The notes: a model not told the origin generated them from the sequence alone. Shown: positions 1 through 7,239, counted from the stretch's first letter. The stretch is 9,825 nucleotides of DNA from a candidate division SR1 bacterium CG_4_9_14_3_um_filter_40_9 (GCA_002791215.1 PFWQ01000024.1:1317-11141); one strand, 5' to 3'. Program-made: numbers and translations.

Positions 1-228
1 TATCTCATTCCCCACTGCATCTTTCGTGTTTCCGAGATTGATAATAGTCTCATGGGTTTTGGATGGCATAAACGCTTCCTCTATCAATTCCGCCGCAGAT
101 GCTGGACTTCACAATAAAGACAAAGTGCCAAACACAGATGACAAAACAAACGACAAAATCAAGCCGTACGATACGGCTTTGAGTCAGTATGTATGTAATT
201 TTTGCAGCTTTATTTTTTTAGGGGCCAT
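1..228 (-). CDS. Secreted protein with signal peptide, 3' end outside window
   Basis: Code-25 frame of 76 visible residues that runs off the left edge. The N-terminus is a typical Sec signal peptide: basic n-region (MAPKKIKLQK), hydrophobic core at about residues 18-40, then SPASAAE, with cleavage likely after ASA (residue 45) or the next Ala. The mature part begins ELIEEAF and includes NLGNTKDAVGNEI. I do not recognise a family. Two glycines (residues 15 and 40) are UGA, so under the standard code the gene breaks inside its signal peptide. An in-frame ATG at 246 would add six residues (MIDFRY); I prefer 228 because the basic stretch follows it directly. It is the last visible gene of the minus-strand cluster, 39 nt after the preceding stop. 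The mature protein is presumably exported; function unknown. Confidence 0.72.
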
Positions 229-267
229 ATATCTAAAATCTATCATTTAAAATCTATCATCTATTTT

Positions 268-678
268 CTATATTTGGGTAAGTAAATTTTCTGCCTCTTT
301 GTCTTGAGTCTCTTGATGAGCTTCCTCTTTTTGCTGGATCTGGACCATTTTAGTTTTGTATCCTTCTTCCTGTCGTTTCTGTACATATTGGCTTTTGATA
401 TCAGACTTTTTCTGTTCATATTTTTTTTCAATCTCCTCTAATTTCTGTTTTTCTCTCACAAGAATATCACGCAATTTATCAATTTGTTCTTGTGTCATAA
501 GCGGCAAGAGATTAAACCAAGATTGTTTTTCTTCTTTATTATCAATAGATTTTGAATTCAATACTAAAACTATCAATTCAGGAGAATTTGCTAAGAATGT
601 ATCAGGTATAATAAATTGTTGTGCCCTTTCCCAAAGGTCTTGAGGGAGTTTTTGTTTAATCAAATCAACATTTGCCAT
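268..678 (-). CDS. Hypothetical charged coiled-coil protein, 136 aa
   Basis: 136 residues, ATG to a true TAG, no internal UGA. The first 75 residues look globular (MANVDLIKQKLPQDLWERAQ and a hydrophobic ELIVLVLNS strand). From about residue 65 to the end the protein is almost all K, E and Q with heptad-like spacing (EIEKKYEQKKSDIKSQYVQK), indicating a long helix or coiled coil. No signal peptide or membrane segment is visible, so it is probably cytoplasmic. Its ATG lies one base after the TAA of the upstream small gene (TAA-G-ATG), so the two are almost certainly co-transcribed and perhaps translationally coupled. I do not recognise a family. A structural or adaptor role is only a guess from the coiled coil. 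Confidence 0.8.
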   Translation of the reverse strand: MANVDLIKQKLPQDLWERAQQFIIPDTFLANSPELIVLVLNSKSIDNKEEKQSWFNLLPLMTQEQIDKLRDILVREKQKLEEIEKKYEQKKSDIKSQYVQKRQEEGYKTKMVQIQQKEEAHQETQDKEAENLLTQI

Positions 679-679
679 C

Positions 680-946
680 TTATTTTTGTTTTAGAGTATA
701 AAGTCTTTTTATCGTGCTTTGTATCCGAAGGAACATTTTTTTAAATCGATTGTGTTTGGTGTGAACTAGATGTTTCCCATTTGTTGCCGCTTGTTCGATA
801 TTCGTCGTTTTTGCAAGTTGTTCGTTGATAAATTGATCCGCTTCTTTGTCTTCTCTCTCATGGTATTTTTCAGATTTTTCTTGTATCACCGGCACTTTTC
901 TCATATTCTTTTTCATCTTCTGAATTTCTGCCTGTGAAAGATGCAT
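680..946 (-). CDS. Hypothetical small basic helical protein, 88 aa
   Basis: 88 residues ending in TAA, rich in K, E, Q and H (MHLSQAEIQKMKKNMRK at the start, a basic tail KKMFLRIQSTIKRLYTLKQK). No membrane segment is visible. The start at 946 is chosen because GAGG lies four bases upstream of the ATG. The frame stays open upstream if UGA is Gly: ATGs at 973 and 985 would give up to 13 more residues (MTDAMGHYIGGGQ), two of the glycines being UGA. That stretch is less AT-rich than the gap before it, so the longer 101-aa form is a real alternative. It sits between pilT and the coiled-coil gene, one base from the latter. No family recognised. Confidence 0.7.
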   Translation of the reverse strand: MHLSQAEIQKMKKNMRKVPVIQEKSEKYHEREDKEADQFINEQLAKTTNIEQAATNGKHLVHTKHNRFKKMFLRIQSTIKRLYTLKQK

Positions 947-1035
947 TTGTCCTCATCCAATATAATGTCACATCGCATCCGTCATCTTATGATGATTAAT
1001 AATTAAATGTTTAGCTAAAGACTATCGGCTAAAGA

Positions 1036-2109
1036 CTAAAAACTGCCCTGTCCTATAAACAATCGTTGAACTTCGCCCTGGTCAATGATTCATTTATCTA
1101 TCAGTCTTTGTGCGTATTTCTTCAGATTGATCATTCCGATAAGGGATGAAGTCTCGATTATATTATCTATCTGTTCGATCTCTCTTTTTTTGATATTGTT
1201 TCTTACAGAAGTGGTGTTCAACATCACTTCATAGACTCCGACTCTGGATTTTCCATCTTTGCTTTTGACGAGAAATTGCGATTGTACGCCGATCAAAGAA
1301 GTGGCTAATCTATCGCACACGCTTTCCTGGATTTCTGGCGGGAAGAAAGAGATAAGTCTGTTTACAGTATTTGCGGCTGAGTTGGTGTGCAAGGTGCTGA
1401 AGACCAAATGCCCTGTTTCTGCAAGACTTAAAGCAGAATCTGCAGTTTCTCTATCACGAATTTCTCCAACGAATATAATATTTGGATCTTCACGCATTGC
1501 GGCTCTTAAAGCATTAGCAAAACTCCACGTATCATGCCCTATTTCTCTTTGAGAAATAAGACATTTCTTTGGCTGGAAAAGAAATTCAATCGGATCTTCA
1601 ATGGTAATCATATGTTCCGATCTCGTTTGATTGATATATTCAAGCATGGCAACAAGTGAAGTAGATTTCCCTGATCAAGTAGGTCAAGTCACAAGATATA
1701 ATCACTTCTTTGCTCCCAAAATATTTTTCTTAACGCTCTCAGCAATGTCAGTAAACATAAAATCTTCAACATTTTTTGCGGTTCAATTAATTTTTCTCAT
1801 TGCGATTCCTATTTTACCAATTGTGAGAAAAGCGTTTACTCTATATGGGGTTCCAGTTTTGGATTGATAAGCGAAATCAGCTTCTTTATCTCCCAGGAAT
1901 TTATCGAATCTTTGAGGATTTCATTGGAATAACTGTCTGAGAATCACCTCTACGATTTCATTTGTCAGTTTTCCTGCCTTTTCTTCTCTGATGATTTCTC
2001 CGTTGAGCCTATAAGCGATACTCTCTCCGCCGGAGAGATGGAGATCAGAGATATTCACATTTTTTTCTATAAGAGCTAGAATCTGCTCAATATCAAAGGA
2101 AGTGGCCAT
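1036..2109 (-). CDS. pilT: PilT, type IV pilus retraction ATPase
   Basis: 357-aa secretion-superfamily ATPase, the usual PilT length. PilT hexamers at the inner-membrane pilus base hydrolyse ATP to depolymerise the pilus (twitching, retraction, DNA uptake). Visible in order: N-terminal SDLHLSGG (21-28); VNAFLTIGKIGIAMRKI (91-107); Walker A GPTGSGKST (142-150); Asp box ITIEDPIEF (168-176); ALRAAMREDPNIIFVGEIRDRET (199-222, Walker B); His box TGHLVFSTLHTNSA (232-245); and SVRNNIKK (301-308) where PilT proteins have AIRNLIRE. The latter supports PilT over PilB. Six glycines (63, 109, 136, 142, 145, 340) are UGA; the standard code would destroy the P-loop. The true stop is TAG at 1036; a UGA at 1090 encodes Gly340. 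No other pilus gene is in the window. Confidence 0.95.
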
Positions 2110-2239
2110 AATGCATAGTTAAAAGTTAAAGGTTCATAAGGTTTCTAAAGTTCAATTACTTTCTGCTTTATAACTTTCTACTTTACGAACTGCTTCAATT
2201 GTATCCAGAATTGAAAATTTTGCAAATTTTGGAACACTT

Positions 2240-2271
2240 TTTACACCATTTGCTGGAAAAAGTTTTATAAT
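2240..2271 (+). promoter_or_regulatory. Weak sigma70-like promoter candidate
   Basis: TTTACA at 2240-2245 and a perfect TATAAT at 2266-2271, but the 20-nt spacer is longer than the usual 16-18. It points towards the LCP gene, and would give a leader of about 280 nt containing both hairpins. It also lies inside the possible gene remnant. Inference from motif match only. Confidence 0.25.
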
Positions 2272-2375
2272 AGGGGGATTAGGCTTTTATTGGGTCGATT
2301 GTAATGTCTATCCAGAGAACATACATGCTATCAATATCGATATCTTACAATATCCAAGACCACAATCAGAGTTTA

Positions 2376-2393
2376 CCCCGCAGAAGTGCGGGG
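2376..2393. repeat. CCCCGCA / TGCGGGG hairpin
   Basis: Perfect 7-bp stem CCCCGCA (2376-2382) and TGCGGGG (2387-2393) with a GAAG loop. The same motif recurs as CCCGCA/TGCGGG inside the palindromic element at 9503-9589. There is no T-run, so it is a dispersed palindrome rather than a clean terminator. Confidence 0.7.
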
Positions 2394-2404
2394 AGGCGTT
2401 CTTG

Positions 2405-2437
2405 CCTACTTTTTTAACCTGGAAGTAAAAAAGTAGG
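2405..2437. repeat. Perfect 12-bp inverted repeat
   Basis: CCTACTTTTTTA (2405-2416) pairs perfectly with TAAAAAAGTAGG (2426-2437) around a 9-nt loop, ACCTGGAAG. It lies 12 nt after the previous hairpin, and GC-rich sequence (CAGCCGGCGAGGCG) follows. The pair probably belongs to one compound mobile repeat. T-runs inside both arms give some terminator-like character on either strand, but no gene clearly ends here. Confidence 0.75.
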
Positions 2438-2559
2438 ACCCAGCCGGCGAGGCGATAAAAAAAACTCAAAAAGCTTATAGATACAATGTTCATTCTCCTT
2501 GAAAATTTACTATTTTTAACTACAACCCAAAACGCCATTTAGATTGTTTATCAAAAAAC

Positions 2560-4074
2560 ATGTTTGGGAGAAAAACCATTTCCAGTAGAAAAATCGGAGA
2601 AATGCAAAAATATGACTCATACAAAGACATTATCGCGCCTACAAGCAAAAGCGGGAATCTGTTCAGGATTTTTGTTGTTGTATTCTGCATCGTGGTGGTA
2701 TGATTTTTTGGGAAATATATCATCAGATGAGCACAGGTCATCGGCGACCAGATAGGGAAATGAGCCGTAACCATCGTCAGCGAAAGCCTAGGGACTGAAA
2801 TGAAGAAAGATGCCATGGGAAATGTGAATATCATGATTCTTTGATATGGGTGAAAGGGACATGCCTGAAATAGCTTAGCTGATTCTATCATGGTGGCGTC
2901 ATGGAATCACAAATTAGGCGCAGTGACCATGCTTTCTGTGCCAAGAGATTTGTATGTAAATACCACAGGGACACACATCAAATGAAGGATCAACGAAGTT
3001 TTTGCAGTAGGTATGTGAAGAAAACAGGAATTTGAAACCTGAGCAAGATATATGAGTCAGCAGCTTCAAGAGATCATGGGCATAGAAATCCCCTATTATG
3101 TCCTGATAGATTTCGATGGATTCGAGGGCGTCGTTGATAGCTTATGATGAATAGATGTGTTTGTGCAAGATCCGATTTATGACCCTACATATCCTAGTAG
3201 TGAGACAAATATCATGATTTTCCAATTGTGATCCGGGTGGCAACATCTTGATGGAAAAACTGCATTGATGTACGCGAGATCAAGACATACGACATCAGAT
3301 TTTGACAGATCATTGAGACAACAAGTTATCGTAAAGGCCATCATCAAACAGATAACATCCAAAGATATTCTTTTGAGTCCGTCCAAGATAAAAAACCTCT
3401 ACAATAACTACACAGCGATGGTGAAAACAGATATTTCATCTGATGAAATGATCGGCATGTCGAGATATGCTTACGATTTGGATCATATATTCTCATTCGG
3501 CCTTACAACAGATTGTTCAAATGCAGCACGACAACGTTCTTATCCTGCTTGCTTTCTCATAAATCCACCTAGAGAACAATTTGGTGGTATGGCAATCATG
3601 ATTCCGGTGGGTCCGAGCAACGATGAATGATTCTATGATTATATTCACAAATTTGCCTTTTATGTTTTACACAATCAGGACTATCTTATCGAAGATGCCA
3701 GCATAGTCATCCAAAATGGGATAGATAAAAAATATGCGAATCAGATGAAAAGAAAACCTGATGGACATGCAGCCGCTATTGCTTCCAAACTCAAAAAATA
3801 TGCCTTCAATGTCATTAATGTCGAAAACACTTCAGTCCAGCAAAGCTGGGCGAAAAAAATTCTGACAGGTACGACCGTATTTATTATAGGAACAGGAGAA
3901 TATCAGAAAACAATAGAAACGCTTAGAAATTTTGTACCAATCGACAATGTGATTGAGCCGGAATTAGGAACGGGCGAATTTATTACTATGACGACAGGAG
4001 CCGAATTAGTGTTGGTGTTAGGCAATAGCTACCTAGACAGAACCGCAGCATGACAATTTAGTTACTACAAATAA
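2560..4074 (+). CDS. LCP (LytR-CpsA-Psr) family cell-wall ligase with LytR_C domain
   Basis: 504-aa type II membrane protein: short cytoplasmic N-terminus, one transmembrane helix (about 35-53), an extracytoplasmic LCP domain (about 88-265) and a C-terminal LytR_C domain (about 380-495). LCP enzymes move undecaprenyl-linked glycopolymers onto peptidoglycan. Family marks: VNIMILGYGGKG (89-100), SLADSIMV (105-112), MLSVPRDLYV (124-133, with R129 and D130), DFDGFEGVVDSLGGIDV (184-200), and YARSRHTTSDFDRSLRQQ (238-255) with the conserved arginines. Fourteen glycines are UGA, including tandem UGAs at 196-197, so the standard code hides most of the gene. The stop is TAA; the UGA at 4051 is read through and adds seven residues. 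No clear Shine-Dalgarno precedes ATG 2560, and the frame is open back to 2437, so the start is tentative. Confidence 0.93.
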
Positions 4075-4159
4075 AAATGTTAAATGTTAAGTGCTAAATG
4101 TTAAATACAAAACTAAGCTACTTAAAACTTAAAATTTAAAACTTAAAACTTGTAAAGCC
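4075..4159. repeat. AT-rich short-unit degenerate repeats
   Basis: The gap between the LCP gene and rnc consists of AAATGTTAA units (4075-4083, 4082-4090, 4096-4104) followed by ACTTAAAA-type units (4120-4151). Similar GTTAAAAGTTAAAGG sequence lies upstream of pilT. No terminator is seen, so read-through from LCP into rnc is possible. Confidence 0.55.
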
Positions 4160-4885
4160 ATGCTCCCACAAATCGTTATCGACAACCAGGACAAAATTAT
4201 AAATTACGTAAAAGGTTTATGATTCCCTGTTGACCAGATAAAAGACAAGAACCTGCTCTTGCAGGTATTTATCCACAAATCTTTTTCTGCAGACTATAAA
4301 AATATATATGTTCACAATGAAAGATTAGAATTCTTGGGCGATGGAATACTAGGTGCGATTATAAATAAATTCCTCTTTCTCAAACATCCAGAGATGCCGG
4401 AATCGGAATTAACCTTATACAAAATAGCACTCGTCAGAGAAGAAAATTTAGCATTAGTTGCCAGAGATATCTGACTTGGCCAGATGATTTTTCTCAGTAA
4501 GGGAGAAGAAAAAAACGATGGAAGAAAAAAAGACGTCATCATCTCAGACTGCTTGGAAAGCCTTCTTGGCTATATGTATATTGATTTGGGTATAGAAGCG
4601 ACAGAAGAATTCATAGAAAAATATGTGTATTCCAAAATAGAGAACATCCAGAAAGAGTCGGTCAAAAGTTACAAAACCATGATCCAGGAAATAGTACAGA
4701 AAAAATATAAGGTGCTGCCGAAATATAAAGATATCGAACATCAGCTTGATGACAAAAACAACGTAATCGAGTATAGGTCAGACATTTATGTATTGGATGA
4801 AAAAAAATCAGAAGGCTTCGGCCCAAATAAGAAAAAAGCGCAAGAAGAATCGGCAAAAAACTACTATCAACAAATGACTAGCTAA
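4160..4885 (+). CDS. rnc: Ribonuclease III
   Basis: 241-aa class I RNase III, the expected length. It cleaves double-stranded RNA and processes rRNA precursors in the cytoplasm. The N-terminal RNase III domain has the signature NERLEFLGDGIL (53-64), with acidic residues E54, E57 and D61, and the second catalytic pair D130 and E133 in SDCLESLLGYMYIDLG (129-144). The C-terminal double-stranded RNA-binding domain runs from about 169 (KSYKTMIQEIVQKK) to 240 and includes PKYKDIEHQLDD and the basic GPNKKKAQEESAKNYY end. Glycines 21 and 105 are UGA; under the standard code the gene looks split into two. Start ATG 4160 gives a normal family N-terminus, without an obvious Shine-Dalgarno. It follows the LCP gene by 85 nt. 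Confidence 0.95.
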
Positions 4886-5098
4886 TTAACATTAGGATTA
4901 CTATGTATGAACGCCTTGAATTCAATGACGATAAAAGTTGATCAAAATCGTTAAAAATCGATAAAATTTGTAGGAACATTTTTTATCCATTTTTATCAAG
5001 TTTCAATAATTTTTATCTGACGAAAAGAACAAATCTGTTCTTGAAATGTAGTCGAAAATAAGTAAACCAAAACACGCTTTAAATTGTAATAGGTGTCA
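4886..5098. other. rnc-secF gap, AT-rich, no firm gene
   Basis: 213 nt. It holds GATAAAA and AAAATCG-like degenerate repeats (4930-5000) and a small hairpin GAACA-AATC-TGTTC. There is one short code-25 frame at 4903-5061 (52 codons, starting MYERLEFNDDKS, one UGA, TAA stop) with AGGA seven bases upstream. Its second half is low complexity, so I do not call it a gene. No clear terminator for rnc is seen. Confidence 0.4.
5091..5095 (+). promoter_or_regulatory. Shine-Dalgarno of secF
   Basis: AGGTG ends three bases before ATG 5099. It is one of the few recognisable ribosome binding sites in the window and supports this start. Most other genes here have none. Confidence 0.5.
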
Positions 5099-6070
5099 AT
5101 GATTAAAAGATTTCATATCATCAAAAAATCTTATCTGCGGTTATTTGTATGAGCAGTATTGTTGGTAGGAGCTTGGATTCTCTTTTTTATGAATGCGAGA
5201 TTTTCAGAAGAATTTACTGGGGGAGTCAAAATCACCGTGGCAGGAGTCCTAGATGAGGCTAAAGTAAGCGATTCTATAAATACATACCTGGAAGGACAAT
5301 GATTCACAGATAACAGGATTTCTTTGGAAAAGGCAACAACAGAAACAACTATTTCTATCGTGACTTCTATAAAGACCGATGAAAAAGTTGCTGAATTATC
5401 CAAAGACGTACAACAATTGCTTGTAGAAGGAAAATATATAACAGGGCCAGAACAGATTTTGCAACAATCCATCACCGGGCCAAGCGTAGGAAGTTATATG
5501 AAAAGCACAGCAATCAAAGCATTGATAATCGGCCTGATTCTTATGGCGATTTATATGATGTTTGCTTTTGCTACCATCAGAAAAGAAGTATCTCCAAGCG
5601 TGTTGGCGGTAGTTACTGTCATATCGATGATATTTGATATATCTATTCCTGCTGGTGCTTATGGATTCCTCATGATGATCAATCCGACAGTCACGGTAGA
5701 TACGATATTTATCATCGCCATTTTGACCAATATGGGGTATAGCATCAATGATACTATTATCATCTTTGATAGAGTAAGAGAAAATATGCAATTAAGAGGT
5801 CATCATAAGGGAGTACTGCTCGGACAGATATTTGAAGACAGTCTCCGACAAACTATGAGAAGATCAATCGGAACCGTGTTGTGCTTGTTGCTCGTGATTG
5901 CCTTCATGTTCATCTTAGGTTCAGGTGTTATCAAGGACTTCGCATTTACTATCGGTATCGGAACTATCGCAGGATCATATTCATCCATTTTCATCAATGG
6001 CCCATTAGCATATATCCTGCTAGGCAAATACAAGGAAGAAAGAAAAGCGATGTTAGAGCTAAAAGACTAA
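5099..6070 (+). CDS. secF: SecF, protein translocase membrane subunit
   Basis: 323-aa RND-type membrane protein that works with SecD to drive late steps of Sec export using the proton motive force. TM1 is about residues 13-31, then the periplasmic-type P1 domain starting FTGGVKITV (39-47). The joint ITGPSVGSYMKSTAIKAL (125-142) leads into five more membrane segments (about 138-159, 166-189, 199-222, 257-275, 281-308). The SecF signature GYSINDTIIIFDRVREN is at 213-229, followed by DSLRQTMRRSIGT and GTIAGSYSSIFINGPLAY (288-305). Glycines 18 and 68 are UGA. No secD is adjacent: rnc lies upstream and an intrinsic terminator directly downstream, so secF appears to be transcribed separately from secD. 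Confidence 0.95.
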
Positions 6071-6085
6071 AAAATATTTCCAAAG

Positions 6086-6116
6086 AACCCTGCCACAAGT
6101 ATAGCAGGGTTTTTTT
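6086..6116 (+). terminator. Intrinsic terminator of secF
   Basis: AACCCTGC (6086-6093) pairs with GCAGGGTT (6104-6111) across a 10-nt loop and runs into seven Ts (6110-6116). It starts 16 nt after the secF stop: a textbook rho-independent terminator. Confidence 0.88.
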
Positions 6117-6122
6117 AATCAT

Positions 6123-6149
6123 TGAAAATTCTCCACACATACATATATT
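6123..6149 (+). promoter_or_regulatory. Possible promoter giving a leaderless transcript
   Basis: TTGAAA (6123-6128) and TATATT (6144-6149) with a short 15-nt spacer, between the secF terminator and the pseudouridine synthase. Initiation about seven bases downstream would fall on or beside its ATG at 6156, which has no Shine-Dalgarno. Motif-based and weak. Confidence 0.25.
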
Positions 6150-6155
6150 CCTGTC

Positions 6156-6932
6156 ATGTTCATAGTCTACGAAAACAAAGATTATTACTTGTTTTGGAAA
6201 CCACACGGCCTTCCAAGCACTTTCGGCAAAGAGAAATGTTTTCTAGAGTACCTAGTAGAAAGCATGCCCCGCAACGGCGGTGGTACAAAGTACAAAGTAG
6301 AAACGGATTCCAAAGCCTATGCACCTATCGACCTATGCACCTATAAGCCTTTCCAAAAATACTTCGATCCTTCATTGAAACCAGTCAAAAATGTTGAAGA
6401 AGTAATAAAACATCAAATACAGGCCTTCTCCAAAGACCAAGAATTCTGACTTTTGAATAGGCTAGACAACGATACCGCAGGATTCCTTTACTTTGCGAAA
6501 GACCTTCCGATTTTCGATCAATATAGACAGCTCCAAGCACAGAATCAGATAGAAAAACACTACATCGCTCAAGTTTCTTGAAATATTGCCACCCTTGACA
6601 AAGGGGGGGTGGGGGGATTTGTCATCGACTTTCCAATCATGCATCGTAGTTCAAAAAGAATGATTGCTCTCAAAGATCAAAAAGGAAGACTTGCCTGCCG
6701 TTTTGGCAGGGGCAAAGAACATCAGGTTCAAACATTCATCCAAACATTGGAATATGACAAAAAATCCAATATTTCCACCCTACTGGTGAAAATCCACAAA
6801 TGAATCCGCCATCAAATTCGTGTCCATCTGGCAAGCATCGGATTTCCCGTCATTGGCGATCCATTGTATGGGGGAAATGAACCTAACGAACATTTACATT
6901 TATGGTCGGTAGGATTTGAGATGGTAAAATAG
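6156..6932 (+). CDS. RluA/RluD-type RNA pseudouridine synthase with in-frame repeat insertions
   Basis: 258-aa protein isomerising uridine to pseudouridine in rRNA or tRNA; the target cannot be told from sequence. Catalytic motif LLNRLDNDTAGFLYFAKD (99-116) carries the expected aspartate, D104. KHYIAQV (134-140) and the C-terminal IHKGIRHQIRVHLASIGFPVIGDPLYGG (213-240) are family motifs. There is no room for an N-terminal S4 domain. Glycines 98, 142 and 216 are UGA; the stop is TAG. The gene is odd in having intergenic-type repeats in frame. Residues about 31-64 (MPRNGGG, then APIDLCTYKP) come from a 33-nt element and a 16-nt tandem repeat; 143-155 come from a G-rich element (LDKGGVGGF); 179-187 come from a CCTGCC palindrome. 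Catalytic motifs and frame survive, so it is probably functional. Confidence 0.88.
6246..6290 (+). repeat. In-gene copy of the AAAGCATGCCCCGC repeat
   Basis: The core at 6258-6290 matches the intergenic copy at 7785-7817 at all but a few positions (shared block AGCATGCCCCGCAA, then GGCGGTGGT). The match also covers the flank GAGTRCCTAGTA (6246-6257 and about 7767-7778). Here it is translated as part of the pseudouridine synthase. Confidence 0.75.
6316..6344 (+). repeat. Two-copy 16-nt tandem repeat within coding sequence
   Basis: CCTATGCACCTAT occurs at 6316-6328 and again at 6332-6344, period 16 nt. Since 16 is not a multiple of three, the two copies are read in different frames. This looks like non-coding filler captured in a gene. 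Confidence 0.75.
6582..6620 (+). repeat. In-gene copy of the CCC-TTG-GGG palindrome
   Basis: AATATTGCCACCCTTG followed by runs of seven and six G. It aligns in the same orientation with the intergenic element at 7022-7060 (AATATTTCCCCCCTTGCA, then G-runs). CCACCCTT and AAGGG...GTGG arms form an imperfect hairpin. Read in frame as part of the pseudouridine synthase. Confidence 0.7.
6691..6715 (+). repeat. CCTGCC / GGCAGG palindrome within coding sequence
   Basis: CCTGCC (6694-6699) and GGCAGG (6705-6710) around a GTTTT loop, with TTGC and GCAA outside. The GC-rich hairpin contrasts with the surrounding AT-rich codons and encodes ACRFGRG. No second copy of this exact sequence is in the window. 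Confidence 0.5.
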
Positions 6933-6950
6933 AATAGAAGCAAAGCATGA

Positions 6951-6988
6951 AAAAAATTTTACCCCGAAGCGTCGGGGTAAAATTTTTT
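6951..6988. terminator. Strong bidirectional intrinsic terminator
   Basis: Perfect 17-bp stem: six A, four T, A, then CCCCGA (6951-6967) pairs with TCGGGG, T, four A, six T (6972-6988), with an AGCG loop. It lies 18 nt after the pseudouridine synthase stop. A-run and T-run flanks make it competent on either strand. The CCCCGA core resembles other hairpins in the window. Confidence 0.85.
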
Positions 6989-7021
6989 GTTATATTTAAA
7001 AAATAATTCACCTAAACAATG

Positions 7022-7060
7022 AATATTTCCCCCCTTGCAGGGGGGATTAAGGGGGGTAAA
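7022..7060. repeat. Intergenic CCCCCC-TTGCA-GGGGGG palindrome
   Basis: CCCCCC (7029-7034), loop TTGCA, GGGGGG (7040-7045), then ATTAA and a further GGGGGG (7051-7056). It aligns with the in-gene element at 6582-6620, including the AATATT prefix. Elements of this general form are common dispersed palindromes in many bacterial genomes. Confidence 0.7.
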
Positions 7061-7129
7061 GTGAATAATTCGCTCTTTCAGTAAAAGGGTGAATAAGAGA
7101 ATAAAAAATATATGATTCATTGGAGTAGT

Positions 7130-7162
7130 GAAAGCATGTCCGGCTTCAGCAGGATTCACAGA
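7130..7162 (+). repeat. Degenerate AAAGCATGCC repeat, copy 2
   Basis: GAAAGCATGTCCGGC then TTCAGCAGGATTCAC. It shares the AAAGCATGYCC start with copies at 6258 and 7785, and forms a CCGGC-TTCA-GCAGG-like imperfect hairpin. Confidence 0.5.
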
Positions 7163-7206
7163 TTCGTGGAATCAATGAAACAGTGAATCAGAAGTAGACA
7201 GAAGTA

Positions 7207-7239
7207 GAAAACCTGCCCTGCTTTAGCAGAGTTCACTAA
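7207..7239 (+). repeat. Degenerate AAAGCATGCC repeat, copy 3
   Basis: GAAAACCTGCCCTGC then TTTAGCAGAGTTCAC. Closest to copy 2: the tails GCAGGATTCACAGA and GCAGAGTTCACTAA match at most positions. The CCTGC-TTTA-GCAG core can fold into a hairpin. Confidence 0.45.

Larger units (their letters stand above)
2110..2559. other. Gene-poor divergent gap with hairpins and a possible gene remnant
   Basis: A 450-nt gap between divergently transcribed pilT and the LCP gene. It begins AT-rich (2110-2200), holds a weak plus-strand promoter candidate, then two GC-rich hairpins, then AT-rich DNA up to the LCP start. On the plus strand one frame is open from about 2183 to a TAA at 2429-2431 with protein-like composition (for example YWVDCNVYPENIHAI) but no ATG. 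It could be a decayed gene, or chance. No convincing gene is assigned. Confidence 0.5.

Noticed and set aside
26..250. Plus-strand 74-codon open frame at the left edge
   Set aside because: It is antisense to the signal-peptide gene, which has a clear n/h/c-region structure and agrees with the strand of its neighbours.
1090..1647. Split pilT with a frameshift or internal stop
   Set aside because: The apparent stops are UGAs at glycine positions, including the Walker A motif; the frame is continuous under code 25.
2308..2538. Minus-strand open frame across the hairpins
   Set aside because: It is read through the palindromic repeats, its AGGAG is one base from an internal ATG, and it resembles no family; most likely a repeat artefact.
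2520..2891. Minus-strand 123-codon open frame
   Set aside because: Antisense to the N-terminal part of the LCP gene, which is strongly supported by motifs under code 25.
4903..5061. 52-codon frame between rnc and secF with an AGGA upstream
   Set aside because: Only the first dozen residues look protein-like and the rest is low-complexity AT-rich filler; evidence is insufficient for a gene call.
6959..7159. Minus-strand open frame containing NPPCKGG
   Set aside because: It is a translation of the CCCCCC-TTGCA-GGGGGG palindrome and flanking terminator, not a gene.
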